Shown: piece after piece, positions 15,638 through 23,335 of the stretch
Position numbering within the stretch: the stretch's first letter is position 1
How the letters are laid out: each line of letters starts with the position of its first letter
Origin: an alpha proteobacterium 3107
Lineage (GTDB): Bacteria > Pseudomonadota > Alphaproteobacteria > Rhodobacterales > Rhodobacteraceae
Reading direction: 5' to 3'
Length of the DNA: 23,335 bases
Assembly (NCBI GenBank): GCA_001483205.1
Contig: JPPB01000091.1
Span: forward strand, 1-23,335
The notes under the pieces: generated by a model
Database searches by the model: none
What the model saw: only the letters and a program-made list of their open reading frames with translations
Told to the model about the DNA's origin: nothing
Program-made: the position numbers and the translations under genes

Positions 15638-16699
15638 ATGATCTCCCTCGGCAGACTGACACGGATTTCCGAACGCTTTGCCTTTCTTGAGGCAAAGATG
15701 GCCGAGGGCGGCCTGCCGGACGCGCAGGCCTTCGCCGACTGCGCCCGCGAATATGCCGAACTGAAACCCGTCGTCGAACGCATAGAGGGCTATCGTCGGC
15801 TGTTGGCTGACCGTGCGGCGGCAGAGGCGATGCTTGATGACCCGGAGATGCGCACCCTGGCAGAGGAAGAACTTGCCGCGATCACCGGGCGCCTGCCACA
15901 GGAAGAGGCCGCCCTGCAACGCGCCCTGCTGCCGCGGGACGCCGCCGATGCCCGCCCTGCCCTGCTTGAAATCCGCCCCGGCACCGGCGGAGAAGAGGCC
16001 GCCCTGTTCGCGGGCGACCTGCTGCGGATGTATCAGCGCTATTGCGAGGCGCACGGCTGGCGGTTTGAAATTCTGGCCGAAAGCCAGACCGAACTCGGCG
16101 GGGTGAAAGAGGTGGTGGCCCATGTCAGCGGCCCGAATGTCTTTGCCCGGCTGAAATACGAATCCGGCGTCCACCGGGTGCAGCGCGTGCCGGAAACGGA
16201 ATCCGGCGGGCGGATTCATACCTCTGCGGCGACGGTCGCGGTGCTGCCAGAGGCCGAAAATGTCGATATAGAGATCGACCCGAACGATTTGCGCATTGAC
16301 ACCATGCGGGCCTCGGGCGCGGGCGGACAGCATGTGAACACCACCGATTCCGCCGTGCGCATCACCCATGTCCCGACCGGGATCGTCGTGACTTCTTCGG
16401 AAAAATCCCAACATCAGAACCGCGCCATCGCCATGCGGATACTGAAGACGCGGCTTTACGATACAGAGCGGCGGCGCGCGGCGGATGCGCGCGCGGCAGA
16501 ACGCAAAACGCAGGTAGGATCGGGCGACCGCTCTGAACGCATCCGCACCTATAATTTTCCGCAGGGCCGGATGACCGATCACCGGATCAACCTGACACTC
16601 TATAAGCTCGATCAGGTGATGGCGGGTGATCTGGATGACATCATCGATGCGCTGAGTGCCGACGATCAGGCGTCAAGGCTGGCCGAGATGGACGAATGA
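15638..16699 (+). CDS. prfA: Peptide chain release factor 1
   Basis: Recognises UAA/UAG stop codons on the ribosome and triggers peptide release. It has 353 residues. The stop-codon reading tripeptide in RVPETESGG (PET, 185-187) is of the RF1 type, and the catalytic GGQ loop SGAGGQHVN has GGQ at 229-231. The C-terminal [20 protein letters not shown] is also diagnostic. AGAGG lies about 4 nt before the ATG at 15638. It overlaps prmC by ATGA; PrmC methylates the Gln of the GGQ motif, so the two form a functional pair. Confidence 0.98.
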   Translation: MISLGRLTRISERFAFLEAKMAEGGLPDAQAFADCAREYAELKPVVERIEGYRRLLADRAAAEAMLDDPEMRTLAEEELAAITGRLPQEEAALQRALLPRDAADARPALLEIRPGTGGEEAALFAGDLLRMYQRYCEAHGWRFEILAESQTELGGVKEVVAHVSGPNVFARLKYESGVHRVQRVPETESGGRIHTSAATVAVLPEAENVDIEIDPNDLRIDTMRASGAGGQHVNTTDSAVRITHVPTGIVVTSSEKSQHQNRAIAMRILKTRLYDTERRRAADARAAERKTQVGSGDRSERIRTYNFPQGRMTDHRINLTLYKLDQVMAGDLDDIIDALSADDQASRLAEMDE

Positions 16700-17544
16700 C
16701 CACGGCACGGGCGGCGCTGGCAAAGGCGACCCGGCGGCTCGAACGGGCCGGTGTGCCGGAGCCTGCGCGCGATGCCCGGCGGCTGATGGCATTTGCGCTT
16801 AATGCGCCCTATGACCGGCTGACGTTGTTGTTGCCCGAACCGCTGTCCGGGGCAGCGCAGGCGACGTTCGGCCAGGCTATCAGCCGCCGGGAACAGCGCC
16901 AGCCGGTTGCGCAAATCACCGGCAAGCGGGCGTTTTACGGCAGGGATTTTCTGGTGACGCCGGATGTTCTCGACCCGCGGCCGGAGACCGAGCTTCTGGT
17001 CCGGCGCGCGCTTGAGCACGGCGCGGACGGGGCAGGCCGGGCAAGGCGCATCCTCGACCTTGGCACCGGATCAGGGGCGATTCTGGTCAGTTGCCTTGCA
17101 GAACTGCCGGGGGCAGAGGGCCTTGGCACGGACATTTCCGCCGCCGCCCTCACTGTCGCCCGCCGCAACGCACACACGCACCGGGTGGCGGCGCGGGCCG
17201 GGTTTGCCGTCTCGGACTGGTATGAGGCGGTCACGGGCCGGTTCGACCTGATCCTGTCCAACCCGCCCTATATTGCCGCGGACGAGATGCAGGCCCTTGC
17301 CCCCGATATTCGCAACTGGGAACCTGCAATCGCGCTGACGCCGGGCGGGGACGGGCTGTCGGCCTACAGGAAAATCGTTGCGCGCGCCGGGAATCACCTG
17401 CGGCAAGGCGGTGCGCTGATCGTCGAAACCGGGGCCGCACAGGCCGGGGCGATCCGGGCGCTTTTTGCCGCCGCCGGGTTTTCCCGGATAACCGTTTCAC
17501 AGGATCTTGATGGCCGGGACAGGGTGGTTTCCGGCGTCATATGA
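16696..17544 (+). CDS. prmC: Protein-(glutamine-N5) methyltransferase, release factor-specific
   Basis: Uses S-adenosylmethionine to methylate Gln of the GGQ motif in release factors. It has 282 residues. The N-terminal helical release-factor-binding part is followed by [10 protein letters not shown] (93-102), SAM-binding [10 protein letters not shown] (121-130) and catalytic [10 protein letters not shown] (189-198). The ATG at 16696 overlaps the prfA stop, indicating coupled translation. A 227-bp gap separates it from the DUF4167 gene; apart from a short hairpin-like TGCCCGGACGGGCA (17613-17626) nothing was recognised in that gap. Confidence 0.97.
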   Translation: MTTARAALAKATRRLERAGVPEPARDARRLMAFALNAPYDRLTLLLPEPLSGAAQATFGQAISRREQRQPVAQITGKRAFYGRDFLVTPDVLDPRPETELLVRRALEHGADGAGRARRILDLGTGSGAILVSCLAELPGAEGLGTDISAAALTVARRNAHTHRVAARAGFAVSDWYEAVTGRFDLILSNPPYIAADEMQALAPDIRNWEPAIALTPGGDGLSAYRKIVARAGNHLRQGGALIVETGAAQAGAIRALFAAAGFSRITVSQDLDGRDRVVSGVI

Positions 17545-17771
17545 TGAAAATGCGCGAAAATTTACGCCGCACTCCTGAAATATTGCGCGGAATCCCTCAA
17601 TTTGCCCTTGTATTGCCCGGACGGGCATGTTTACTCAGAGACACGCGCAGCAGCGGATGCGACACGCGGTCCCGCTGGGCAGTCACGCCAGAACATCGCC
17701 CTGAAACCGGATTGCCGCCGGAAGAGGCAGAGGGCGACGGCGTTTATCAAGACGACTTACGAAGAAGTGCA

Positions 17772-18335
17772 ATGAGATCACCAAAATCAAGATCGCGCGG
17801 AAAGCCGAATCGGAACCGCCCTTCCGGGAGCAACGTCAACCGGGTGTTCGACAGTTCGGGGCCTGAAGGCAAGGTGCGCGGAACGCCCCAGCAGATCATC
17901 GACAAGTATCACCATCTGACCCGTGATGCGCAGTTGGCGAATGACCGGGTGGCGGCGGAAAACTTCCTTCAGCACGCAGAGCATTATGCCCGTTTGCTGG
18001 GGGATGCGCAGCGAGAGGCCGAAGCGCGCAAGGCCGAGCATGAGGCACAGCAGCGCAAGCGGCAGGAGCAGCGCGATGCGGACCGGGCGGGCGGCGGCGG
18101 GCGGCAGGACGCACCCCCGGCCCCTGCCCCGGCGCTTGATCCCTACGGAACGCCGCAGGGCGGGATAGCCGGAGCAATCGGAAGCACCGGGGGCGACAGC
18201 GGTCTGGTGGAAACCCCCGAAAGCTCGCCAAACCCGAAGCGGGAGCGCAGGCCGAGACCAACATCGCCGGAGGCCGGAGCAGGAAGCACCGCGCCGGAAC
18301 TGCCGGAGCCGGAAGCCCCGGAAGCCGCCGAATAG
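17772..18335 (+). CDS. DUF4167 domain protein
   Basis: A 187-residue protein of unknown function. The conserved part is at residues about 1-77: a basic, possibly nucleic-acid-binding start MRSPKSRSRGKPNRNRPSGS, then VNRVFDSSGPEGKVRGTPQQ and a helical section YHHLTRDAQLANDRVAAENF followed by LQHAEHYARLL, characteristic of DUF4167. The rest is a charged coiled-coil-like stretch (80-110) and a Pro/Gly/Glu-rich disordered tail. The frame is open back to 17541, but the DUF4167 start fits the ATG at 17772, preceded by GAAGAAG. Its place after prfA-prmC is, from memory, a common alphaproteobacterial arrangement, suggesting a link to translation or ribosomes, which is inference only. Confidence 0.88.
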   Translation: MRSPKSRSRGKPNRNRPSGSNVNRVFDSSGPEGKVRGTPQQIIDKYHHLTRDAQLANDRVAAENFLQHAEHYARLLGDAQREAEARKAEHEAQQRKRQEQRDADRAGGGGRQDAPPAPAPALDPYGTPQGGIAGAIGSTGGDSGLVETPESSPNPKRERRPRPTSPEAGAGSTAPELPEPEAPEAAE

Positions 18336-18386
18336 AGTGCGTTACACCGAGCGGTGTTTACCACGGCCCTGCCTTGTTACACCAGT

Positions 18387-18500
18387 ATAACCTGACGCCC
18401 GGATTTTGATTTCAAGTCCCGGCTCTGATCCTGTACGGTCTTACGACCGGGCGAAAGGTCTGACCGCCGATGCGCCATTATACAAAGGTCATTCAGGGCC
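18387..18500 (+). repeat. Composite intergenic repeat (45-bp module, hairpin and core copy U3)
   Basis: The most complete composite in the window. The module at 18387-18434 (CCTGACGCCCGGATTTTGAT onward) is followed by the hairpin CGGTC-TTAC-GACCG (18436-18449). The core follows: GGCGAAAGGTCTGACCGCCG, ATGCGCCATTATACAAAGGT and CATTCAGG. It fills the convergent gap between the DUF4167 gene and the secreted-protein gene and overlaps the last codons of the latter (stop at 18493). The rest of the gap, 18336-18386, holds nothing recognised. Confidence 0.78.
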
Positions 18501-19002
18501 GTTGCCATGTGCATTTGCTGGATGAAACAGTGCGCTTCTCGGGCAGATACCACGTGTCATAGGGGCACTCCCCCGAAAGACCGTCATATTTGCCGGTGCC
18601 GCCCATGATCCTGAACCGCCCTGCCCCGCCGCTGCCGGCCGCCACATCGCCATCCTTTCGGCGCGCCAGCAGATACAACTCTTCCCCGCTGCTGTCCGTC
18701 ACCGTGCAATGCGCCTCCAGATCGGGAACCTCGCCCTGCACTGCCCGCACAAACACCAGACACCTCACGATACCGTTCTCGTCCTTGACAAAGGGCGGGC
18801 CGCTGCTCTCCAGAACCGTGCTGGTTCCGACGAGTGATCCGCCGGTGACCACGGCCCCCGCATGATCAATCGTGGTGTAGTCCTGCACATAGCTTTGCAT
18901 GATATGAAAACTGCCCGTTTCCTGCGCGTCGGCAATGCCCGGCAAGGCAAACAGCACCGAAGCCGCAAAGACGGTCACAGACATGGTTTTGCGTCCGATC
19001 AT
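18493..19002 (-). CDS. Secreted protein of unknown function
   Basis: A 169-residue protein with a clear signal peptide (MIGRKTMSVTVFAASVLFAL then PGIADA-Q, residues 1-26). The mature part is rich in beta-type sequence, with four Cys (RCLVF, EAHCTV, GECPYD, SSKCTW) that could form two disulfides. It also carries a Gly-rich RFRIMGGTGKYDGLSGECPY loop reminiscent of small calycin/dirigent-like barrels; that comparison is tentative. It could also start at ATG 19008 (adding MV); AGGAAAGGA lies just upstream and serves either. It is followed by a convergent DUF4167 gene and preceded by a repeat. Codon use looks like that of its neighbours. Confidence 0.72.
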   Translation of the reverse strand: MIGRKTMSVTVFAASVLFALPGIADAQETGSFHIMQSYVQDYTTIDHAGAVVTGGSLVGTSTVLESSGPPFVKDENGIVRCLVFVRAVQGEVPDLEAHCTVTDSSGEELYLLARRKDGDVAAGSGGAGRFRIMGGTGKYDGLSGECPYDTWYLPEKRTVSSSKCTWQRP

Positions 19003-19098
19003 AACCATTCCTTTCCTGTGTTCTGCGTCACATATGCCGGAGCTTAGCAGAACCGGGCAACGGTTGTGAAGCTGCCTGTATCTGTGTTTGCCGAACCC

Positions 19099-19142
19099 CC
19101 TGCATGATAGCGCATCAGCGGCCAAACCGTCCCGCCCGGCGG
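19099..19142 (-). repeat. Dispersed intergenic repeat, copy U4 (shortened)
   Basis: The reverse strand reads GCCGGGCGGGACGGTTTGGC, then CGCTGATGCGCTATCATGCA, matching copy U1 (5091-5125) closely; the last third of the core has diverged. It lies in the gap after the large outer-membrane protein gene. On its gene side, 19162-19180 contains CTACCCC-TCAAT-GGGGTAG, a 7-bp-stem hairpin. The reverse strand of that hairpin shares CCCATTGAGG with 5001-5010 near U1, so the resemblance between these two loci extends beyond the core. Confidence 0.7.
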
Positions 19143-19209
19143 AACTGCCCGAGCCGCGTCGTCTACCCCTCAATGGGGTAGGCGGCGCGCCCCCGAACGG
19201 GCCTCACCC

Positions 19210-22200
19210 TCAAAACTTCGCCACCAGGTTCACGAATAACCCCTGATCGTCATGGGTCAGATCGGCAAGATCATCCGAGAACGACCCGAAATTGTAACCG
19301 ACACCCAGCTTGACCACCTCATTCAGATGCCGGTATCCGACAACCAGCAGGCCGTAATCGGTGGTATCGGCCTGCTCGGCCCCAAGCGCGCGAACCTCTG
19401 CCAGCGCGTCCCAGTTATGGGTCACATGCAGGCGCGCATTGGCAACCACCAGCCAGGCGTCATTTTCGGTAAAGGCCGAGCTTCCGGCAGGCGCGGTTTC
19501 TGCCAGACGATAGCCCAGCTTACCCCCCACCGACCAGCGCGGGGTCAGGTCATATTCGGCATCAACACTGAAGATGTGGCTGTGTTGCAGAGGCCCGCGG
19601 ATTTGCGAACCACCGCCCGAAGTGATGATCTGACCATATTCGTCATGGACATAGCGATACCGGGCCAGCACGTTCAGCCGGTCATCCACAACCGGGCGAT
19701 AGGCATATCCAAGCGACAGTTCGGCATATTCGGCATCCGCCAGAATGCTGCTCTGCGCATCGGTATGGACGAAATCAGCCCCGCCGACAAACCGGCTGCT
19801 CTCGGAAAACCGGTGGGTCAGGTCGCCCGACACAACCACCGTATCCGAATCCCGGCCTGTCGCGCCTGTCGTCCCCCGCTCTCGCCGGTATTCGAGCCGC
19901 ACACGGGCATCCGTCATCCTGGTATTATAGGAATGCGCCACCGATACGGCGTGACGGCGGAAACTGCCGTCCGTCGGGTCGCTGATGGTGCCTGCCTCAA
20001 ACGCCACCGAAGTGCTGCGGTGCTCGGAATGTGCATAATCGACCCCATAGGTGCCGGTCAGAGAGCGCCGCCTGCCAAACAGGTCATAGGTGTTTTCGGC
20101 ATAGGCTGAGGCACGGGCGGACAGCCTGCGCGTCCCGCCAGCAACGAATTGCCCCCGGTCGCGGCCATTCAGCACCGTGTTTGTCAGCACCCGATCCGGG
20201 TCCAGCGTATAGCCGAAATAGCTGCTGTCGCCTTCCCCGGTGTCATGGCTGAACAACGCCCGTGCGCCAACCCCCTGGTTGCCGTCCGAGACCTCGCCCG
20301 AAAAACGCCAGTGGTCACTCAGCACCACATCGGCCCCGACGCCCGCGCGGTTGTTGCGCAACAGACCGCCGGAGCGCTCTGCCGTGCCCTGACCAAAGAC
20401 ATACCAGCTCAGATCATCCGATGGTGTCAGGGTGTAGCGCAGCGCCAGATCGGTGCGCGCCCCGGTGTTTGCGGGGTCACCGGGGGTCGTGCGCTCCAGA
20501 CGTTCGGCGGCAATGGAAATCAGCGCCTTATCGCTGATGGTCCGGTGAAGCTCCAGCCCGGCCTCATTGTCCTCGCGCCCCGCGTCGTTCTCATAGAGGT
20601 CCGCCCGAAACCGAAGCTCCGTGCGCGCATCGGGGGCAAATTCGGCGTAAAGCCCCCGCAGGGTTTCATCCGACGTGACCGAATGGTCAAGCGATGTGAA
20701 CCCCGCCTCGCGTTCTTCGTAATAGCCGCCGATCAGGCTGGAGGCCGCCACCCCCATCTCCCCCGGATCAACCTGTGCGCTTAAGCGAAAGGCCCGGCCC
20801 CGGCCCCCCGTCGCGGCGCTCGTGTTCCCGGTCAGGCCGCCGTCTGTCGAGGTAAACGCGCCGAAACCGGGGCCGTCGGATGTGGCGTATTCCACCTCTG
20901 CCCAGGTGCGTTCCGAGTGCTGCCAGCGCAGATCGGCCCCGGTCACGGTCTGATCCGCGGCACCGGTCCGTTCGACCATGCCGCTCACACCAAGGCGCAG
21001 ATTGTCGTTCACCCACGCCTGCCCGCGCGCGCCATAGGCATAGCCGTCGGCATCCAGCGCATCCGGCGTCCACTCATATTGCGCAACCAGATTGACGTTG
21101 TTGTCGCCATTAGGGTTGTCGCTGATCAGCCCGCCGCCCGGTGCATGGGCCGACAGCGGACGCCGCAGCCGGATGATGCCCTGAATATAGTTGATGTCAT
21201 AATCCGCGCCGTTGGTGAGGGTGCGGCGGTCGATGATCCGCCCCGATTGCGGGTCGCGAATTTCGACGGTAACGGTTTCAGAGCCAAAGGATATGTCCTG
21301 CTGACTGAGGAAATAGACCGAGCCGCCGGTGCCCCGGAACACGTCCCGTCCGGGCAGGTTGTCCGGCTGAGCTGCATAGGCGTCAACGCTTGACCGGGGG
21401 TCGCCCTCTGATGTCACCGCCGGGCTTTCCCAATGGCCCTGCAACCCGTAAAGGGTGCGCTCATTGCGGATAAACTCCGCGCCGTGAAGGGCAGCGCGGT
21501 AATTCCCCCACAGGACATGATTGTTGTCCTTTTCAACCCGCGCATAGAACCGGCCAGAGGTGGGCGCGGTTTCCTCAATCGTCGAATCGTCGCCATAGGT
21601 GGGGTAGAGGTCATCGGGGTCAAGGCGGCGGAGCAGGCTTTGCGGATCGCGCCGGTCGAGATTGCGGAAGATGTCGCGCAAATCCTCTTCCCGCGAATCC
21701 ACCGAGGCCGTGACCCGCACACCGCTGGCCGTCCGGCCCCGGACATAACCGGCTATCCGCCCCCGGTTGTAAAAGCCGCCAATATCCTGCCCGGTGGCGT
21801 TGCGGCTGTCCTCTGTGCGCCAGCCAAGCGTGATGTCGATGATACCGACATGAAACCACTCGGCCTTTGGCACTTTGATGTCACGGGTGATGTCGGTGGT
21901 GCTGAACGCCACATTGATCGCATGGTCGCCCACGGGCAGGATGCGCCGGATCACGAACCGGCCTTCTGCATCCGTCCCGGTCTCTTCACCCATGGCCCGC
22001 ACCCGTGCATTCGGTGGCAGGCCGGTTCCCGACACCGTGACGCCGCCGCCGGTGATCGGGATACCCCGGCGGCTGAGCGTTGATGTGCCCTCTTCCCAAA
22101 GGTCGCCGTCAGAGAGGCCCCGCCGGTTCCCGCCATCAAGCGGCAGCGGCCGGGTTTCGTCATAGCGCCCGGCCCGGTCATAGACCCGATGCACGACCAA

Positions 22201-22680
22201 CAGGTCTTTGCCCCCCGGCAGCGGGGTGCTGGCCCGCCCGCCCGGTGTCACCGGCAGAACCCGCACCGTCCGCGCCCCGCCCGGCGCGGCGGCGTCGATG
22301 ATGCGAAACTCGCCCCGGCTGACAAAGGCCGCATAGTTCAGGCGGCTTTGCAAGGTCACCATGTCGCCGGGCCGCACCGGTGCCTGCCCGACAAGATGCG
22401 CATCAAGGGCGCGTTCGGCCTCCAGCCCGTCAAACCGCACCTGAAGCCCGGCATTGGCCAGCGCCGCATCCGCCTTTCGTTGCAGATCAGTCAGCCGCGC
22501 ATCACCGGCGGCGGACCCGTTATCCACCGAAATTGCGAACCCCTGCGCGGACAGCCCCGTGCCCGCCCCGCCACAGAGGGCATCACTGTCGCCCGGCGCG
22601 GACCCGCATCCTTGCGCCCATGCGGACGGCGCCAATGCAACCGTCGCCAGAAGCGACGCCATCAAGGCTTGCTTTTTCAT
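19210..22680 (-). CDS. Large outer-membrane beta-barrel surface protein with N-terminal Ig-like domain
   Basis: A 1156-residue exported protein of unknown function. Residues 1-23 (MKKQALMASLLATVALAPSA then WAQ) are a signal peptide. An N-terminal domain (about 24-190) contains LLVVHRVYDRAGRYDETRPL. Next is an Ig/carboxypeptidase-regulatory-like domain (about 195-280): RRGIPITGGGVTVSGTGLPP with a TDAEGRFVIRRILPVGDHAI strand pair. From about 285 to the end the sequence alternates polar and hydrophobic residues, with aromatic-rich strands such as NHVLWGNYRAALHGAEFIRN. It ends in VNLVAKF, a terminal Phe as in outer-membrane barrels inserted by BAM. AGGAG lies 9 nt before the ATG at 22680. It follows a large surface-type gene after 21 bp, a pairing I recognise from other proteobacteria; substrate and role are unknown. 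Confidence 0.85.
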   Translation of the reverse strand: MKKQALMASLLATVALAPSAWAQGCGSAPGDSDALCGGAGTGLSAQGFAISVDNGSAAGDARLTDLQRKADAALANAGLQVRFDGLEAERALDAHLVGQAPVRPGDMVTLQSRLNYAAFVSRGEFRIIDAAAPGGARTVRVLPVTPGGRASTPLPGGKDLLVVHRVYDRAGRYDETRPLPLDGGNRRGLSDGDLWEEGTSTLSRRGIPITGGGVTVSGTGLPPNARVRAMGEETGTDAEGRFVIRRILPVGDHAINVAFSTTDITRDIKVPKAEWFHVGIIDITLGWRTEDSRNATGQDIGGFYNRGRIAGYVRGRTASGVRVTASVDSREEDLRDIFRNLDRRDPQSLLRRLDPDDLYPTYGDDSTIEETAPTSGRFYARVEKDNNHVLWGNYRAALHGAEFIRNERTLYGLQGHWESPAVTSEGDPRSSVDAYAAQPDNLPGRDVFRGTGGSVYFLSQQDISFGSETVTVEIRDPQSGRIIDRRTLTNGADYDINYIQGIIRLRRPLSAHAPGGGLISDNPNGDNNVNLVAQYEWTPDALDADGYAYGARGQAWVNDNLRLGVSGMVERTGAADQTVTGADLRWQHSERTWAEVEYATSDGPGFGAFTSTDGGLTGNTSAATGGRGRAFRLSAQVDPGEMGVAASSLIGGYYEEREAGFTSLDHSVTSDETLRGLYAEFAPDARTELRFRADLYENDAGREDNEAGLELHRTISDKALISIAAERLERTTPGDPANTGARTDLALRYTLTPSDDLSWYVFGQGTAERSGGLLRNNRAGVGADVVLSDHWRFSGEVSDGNQGVGARALFSHDTGEGDSSYFGYTLDPDRVLTNTVLNGRDRGQFVAGGTRRLSARASAYAENTYDLFGRRRSLTGTYGVDYAHSEHRSTSVAFEAGTISDPTDGSFRRHAVSVAHSYNTRMTDARVRLEYRRERGTTGATGRDSDTVVVSGDLTHRFSESSRFVGGADFVHTDAQSSILADAEYAELSLGYAYRPVVDDRLNVLARYRYVHDEYGQIITSGGGSQIRGPLQHSHIFSVDAEYDLTPRWSVGGKLGYRLAETAPAGSSAFTENDAWLVVANARLHVTHNWDALAEVRALGAEQADTTDYGLLVVGYRHLNEVVKLGVGYNFGSFSDDLADLTHDDQGLFVNLVAKF

Positions 22681-22701
22681 CACTCTTAACTCCTGCACTC
22701 G

Positions 22702-23335
22702 TTACCAGGCGCGGCTGATTTCACGTTCAATTTTCAACGGGCGGTGGCCATGTTCTGCTCCGGCGGCGCGCAACAGGGCCTCAACTGTGGCAAGGCGGGC
22801 ATAGGCCACCCGGCGGTCTTCCTCGCCCAGGTGATAGCGCAACCGGATCACGGAATGCCCGCTTGCCGGATCGGTGGCGATTGTCCTGATCGCGTCGGCA
22901 AGCGCCTCTGTGGGGGCAGACCCGTCCGCGATTTCGTCCGCGATTTCGCCCCCGCCCGGCACAAACGCCGCCGCGTCAAGGTCAATCCGCACCACCCCGG
23001 ACAGCGCCGCGCCAAAGTTGATCCGCGCCATCTTGCCCGGCGTCACCCGCAGCACCCGCGGGTTTTCCGTCGTCAGAGTATAGCCGGACGGCAGGCTCTG
23101 CGGATCAACCTTCAGGATCACGTTAGAGCCGTTCTCCTGCGGCAGCACATGGCAGGGCACATGATAGCGACCATGCTCATCGGTGGTGATCCACACGCCG
23201 CGCACAGTCCCGATCCGCACCCCGGCAAAACCGGCTTCGCCCGCGCTCTGATGGCCGCTCCGGTCATGGTCATCGAACACCCTGCCGATGATGTCGGCGC
23301 AGTCAAAGACATGTTCGGCCTCGATCCGCACCGTC
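22702..23335 (-). CDS. C-terminal end of a large SdrD/DUF11-type surface protein (N-terminus outside the window)
   Basis: The frame is open at the right edge, so only about 210 C-terminal residues are visible. A SdrD-B-like repeat unit opens the fragment: IIGRVFDDHDRSGHQSAGEA, then GFAGVRIGTVRGVWITTDEH and GRYHVPC. Such folds are common in cell-surface stalks. GSNVILKVDPQSLPSGYTLT then TENPRVLRVTPGKM follows. The end (about 110 residues from FVPGGGEIADEI to the end) is reminiscent of the OmpA-like C-terminal half, with IRTIATDPASGHSVIRLRYH. The gene stops 21 bp before the outer-membrane barrel gene, so the two are likely co-transcribed. The GTG at 23329-23331 is not necessarily a start, since the frame continues upstream. 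Confidence 0.8.
   Translation of the reverse strand, partial: TVRIEAEHVFDCADIIGRVFDDHDRSGHQSAGEAGFAGVRIGTVRGVWITTDEHGRYHVPCHVLPQENGSNVILKVDPQSLPSGYTLTTENPRVLRVTPGKMARINFGAALSGVVRIDLDAAAFVPGGGEIADEIADGSAPTEALADAIRTIATDPASGHSVIRLRYHLGEEDRRVAYARLATVEALLRAAGAEHGHRPLKIEREISRAW

Noticed and set aside
15584..16582. 332-codon open frame opposite prfA
   Set aside because: It is antisense to a highly conserved gene with clear motifs, and the product has no recognisable domain.
17541..17771. Longer version of the DUF4167 gene starting at an ATG overlapping the prmC stop
   Set aside because: The extra 77 residues do not look like the family, and the known-style DUF4167 N-terminus begins at 17772.

Overview
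The window is GC-rich DNA whose genes are packed end to end with stop/start overlaps. Gene content and protein style (DUF1489, DUF4167 beside prfA-prmC, a B12-dependent ribonucleotide reductase, fhs-folD C1 genes, a TPP-controlled thi operon) point to an alphaproteobacterium, most likely a Rhodobacterales (Roseobacter/Rhodobacter-like) chromosome. No IS element, phage gene, CRISPR array, tRNA or rRNA was recognised.

Layout: (1) 1-1636 holds the start of a class II ribonucleotide reductase gene (minus, running off the left edge) and a divergent DUF1489 gene. (2) 2002-4966 is a plus-strand folate C1 operon: fhs, a small chorismate-mutase-like gene, then folD. (3) 4967-5377 is a gene-free, hairpin-rich repeat region. 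(4) 5378-6115 is an IclR-like regulator on the minus strand, followed by a 514-bp gene-free stretch. (5) 6630-14206 is a ten-gene minus-strand thiamine operon led by a TPP riboswitch: thiD-thiO-thiS-thiG-thiE-thiF-thiY-tenA-thiZ-thiX. Nearly every junction is an ATGA/GTGA/TGATG overlap. (6) 14384-15575 holds mazG and a small exported Cys-containing protein (minus). (7) 15638-18335 holds prfA-prmC and a DUF4167 gene (plus). (8) 18493-23335 holds, on the minus strand, a small secreted protein and a two-gene surface module: the C-terminal end of a large SdrD/DUF11-like protein and a 1156-residue outer-membrane beta-barrel protein.

How the genes work together: the thi operon encodes the thiazole branch (ThiO, ThiS, ThiG, ThiF), coupling (ThiE) and HMP phosphorylation (ThiD). 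It also encodes a ThiXYZ-type pyrimidine importer and TenA for salvage. There is no thiC here, so this locus alone makes thiazole and imports or recycles the pyrimidine. Fhs and FolD interconvert formate, 10-formyl-, 5,10-methenyl- and 5,10-methylene-tetrahydrofolate. PrfA and PrmC are a release factor and its modifying methylase.

The main non-genic signal is a family of short structured repeats in at least five intergenic gaps. It has a roughly 62-bp core, usually led by a tetraloop hairpin, and a second roughly 45-bp module. The surface module and these repeats are the least explained parts of the window.
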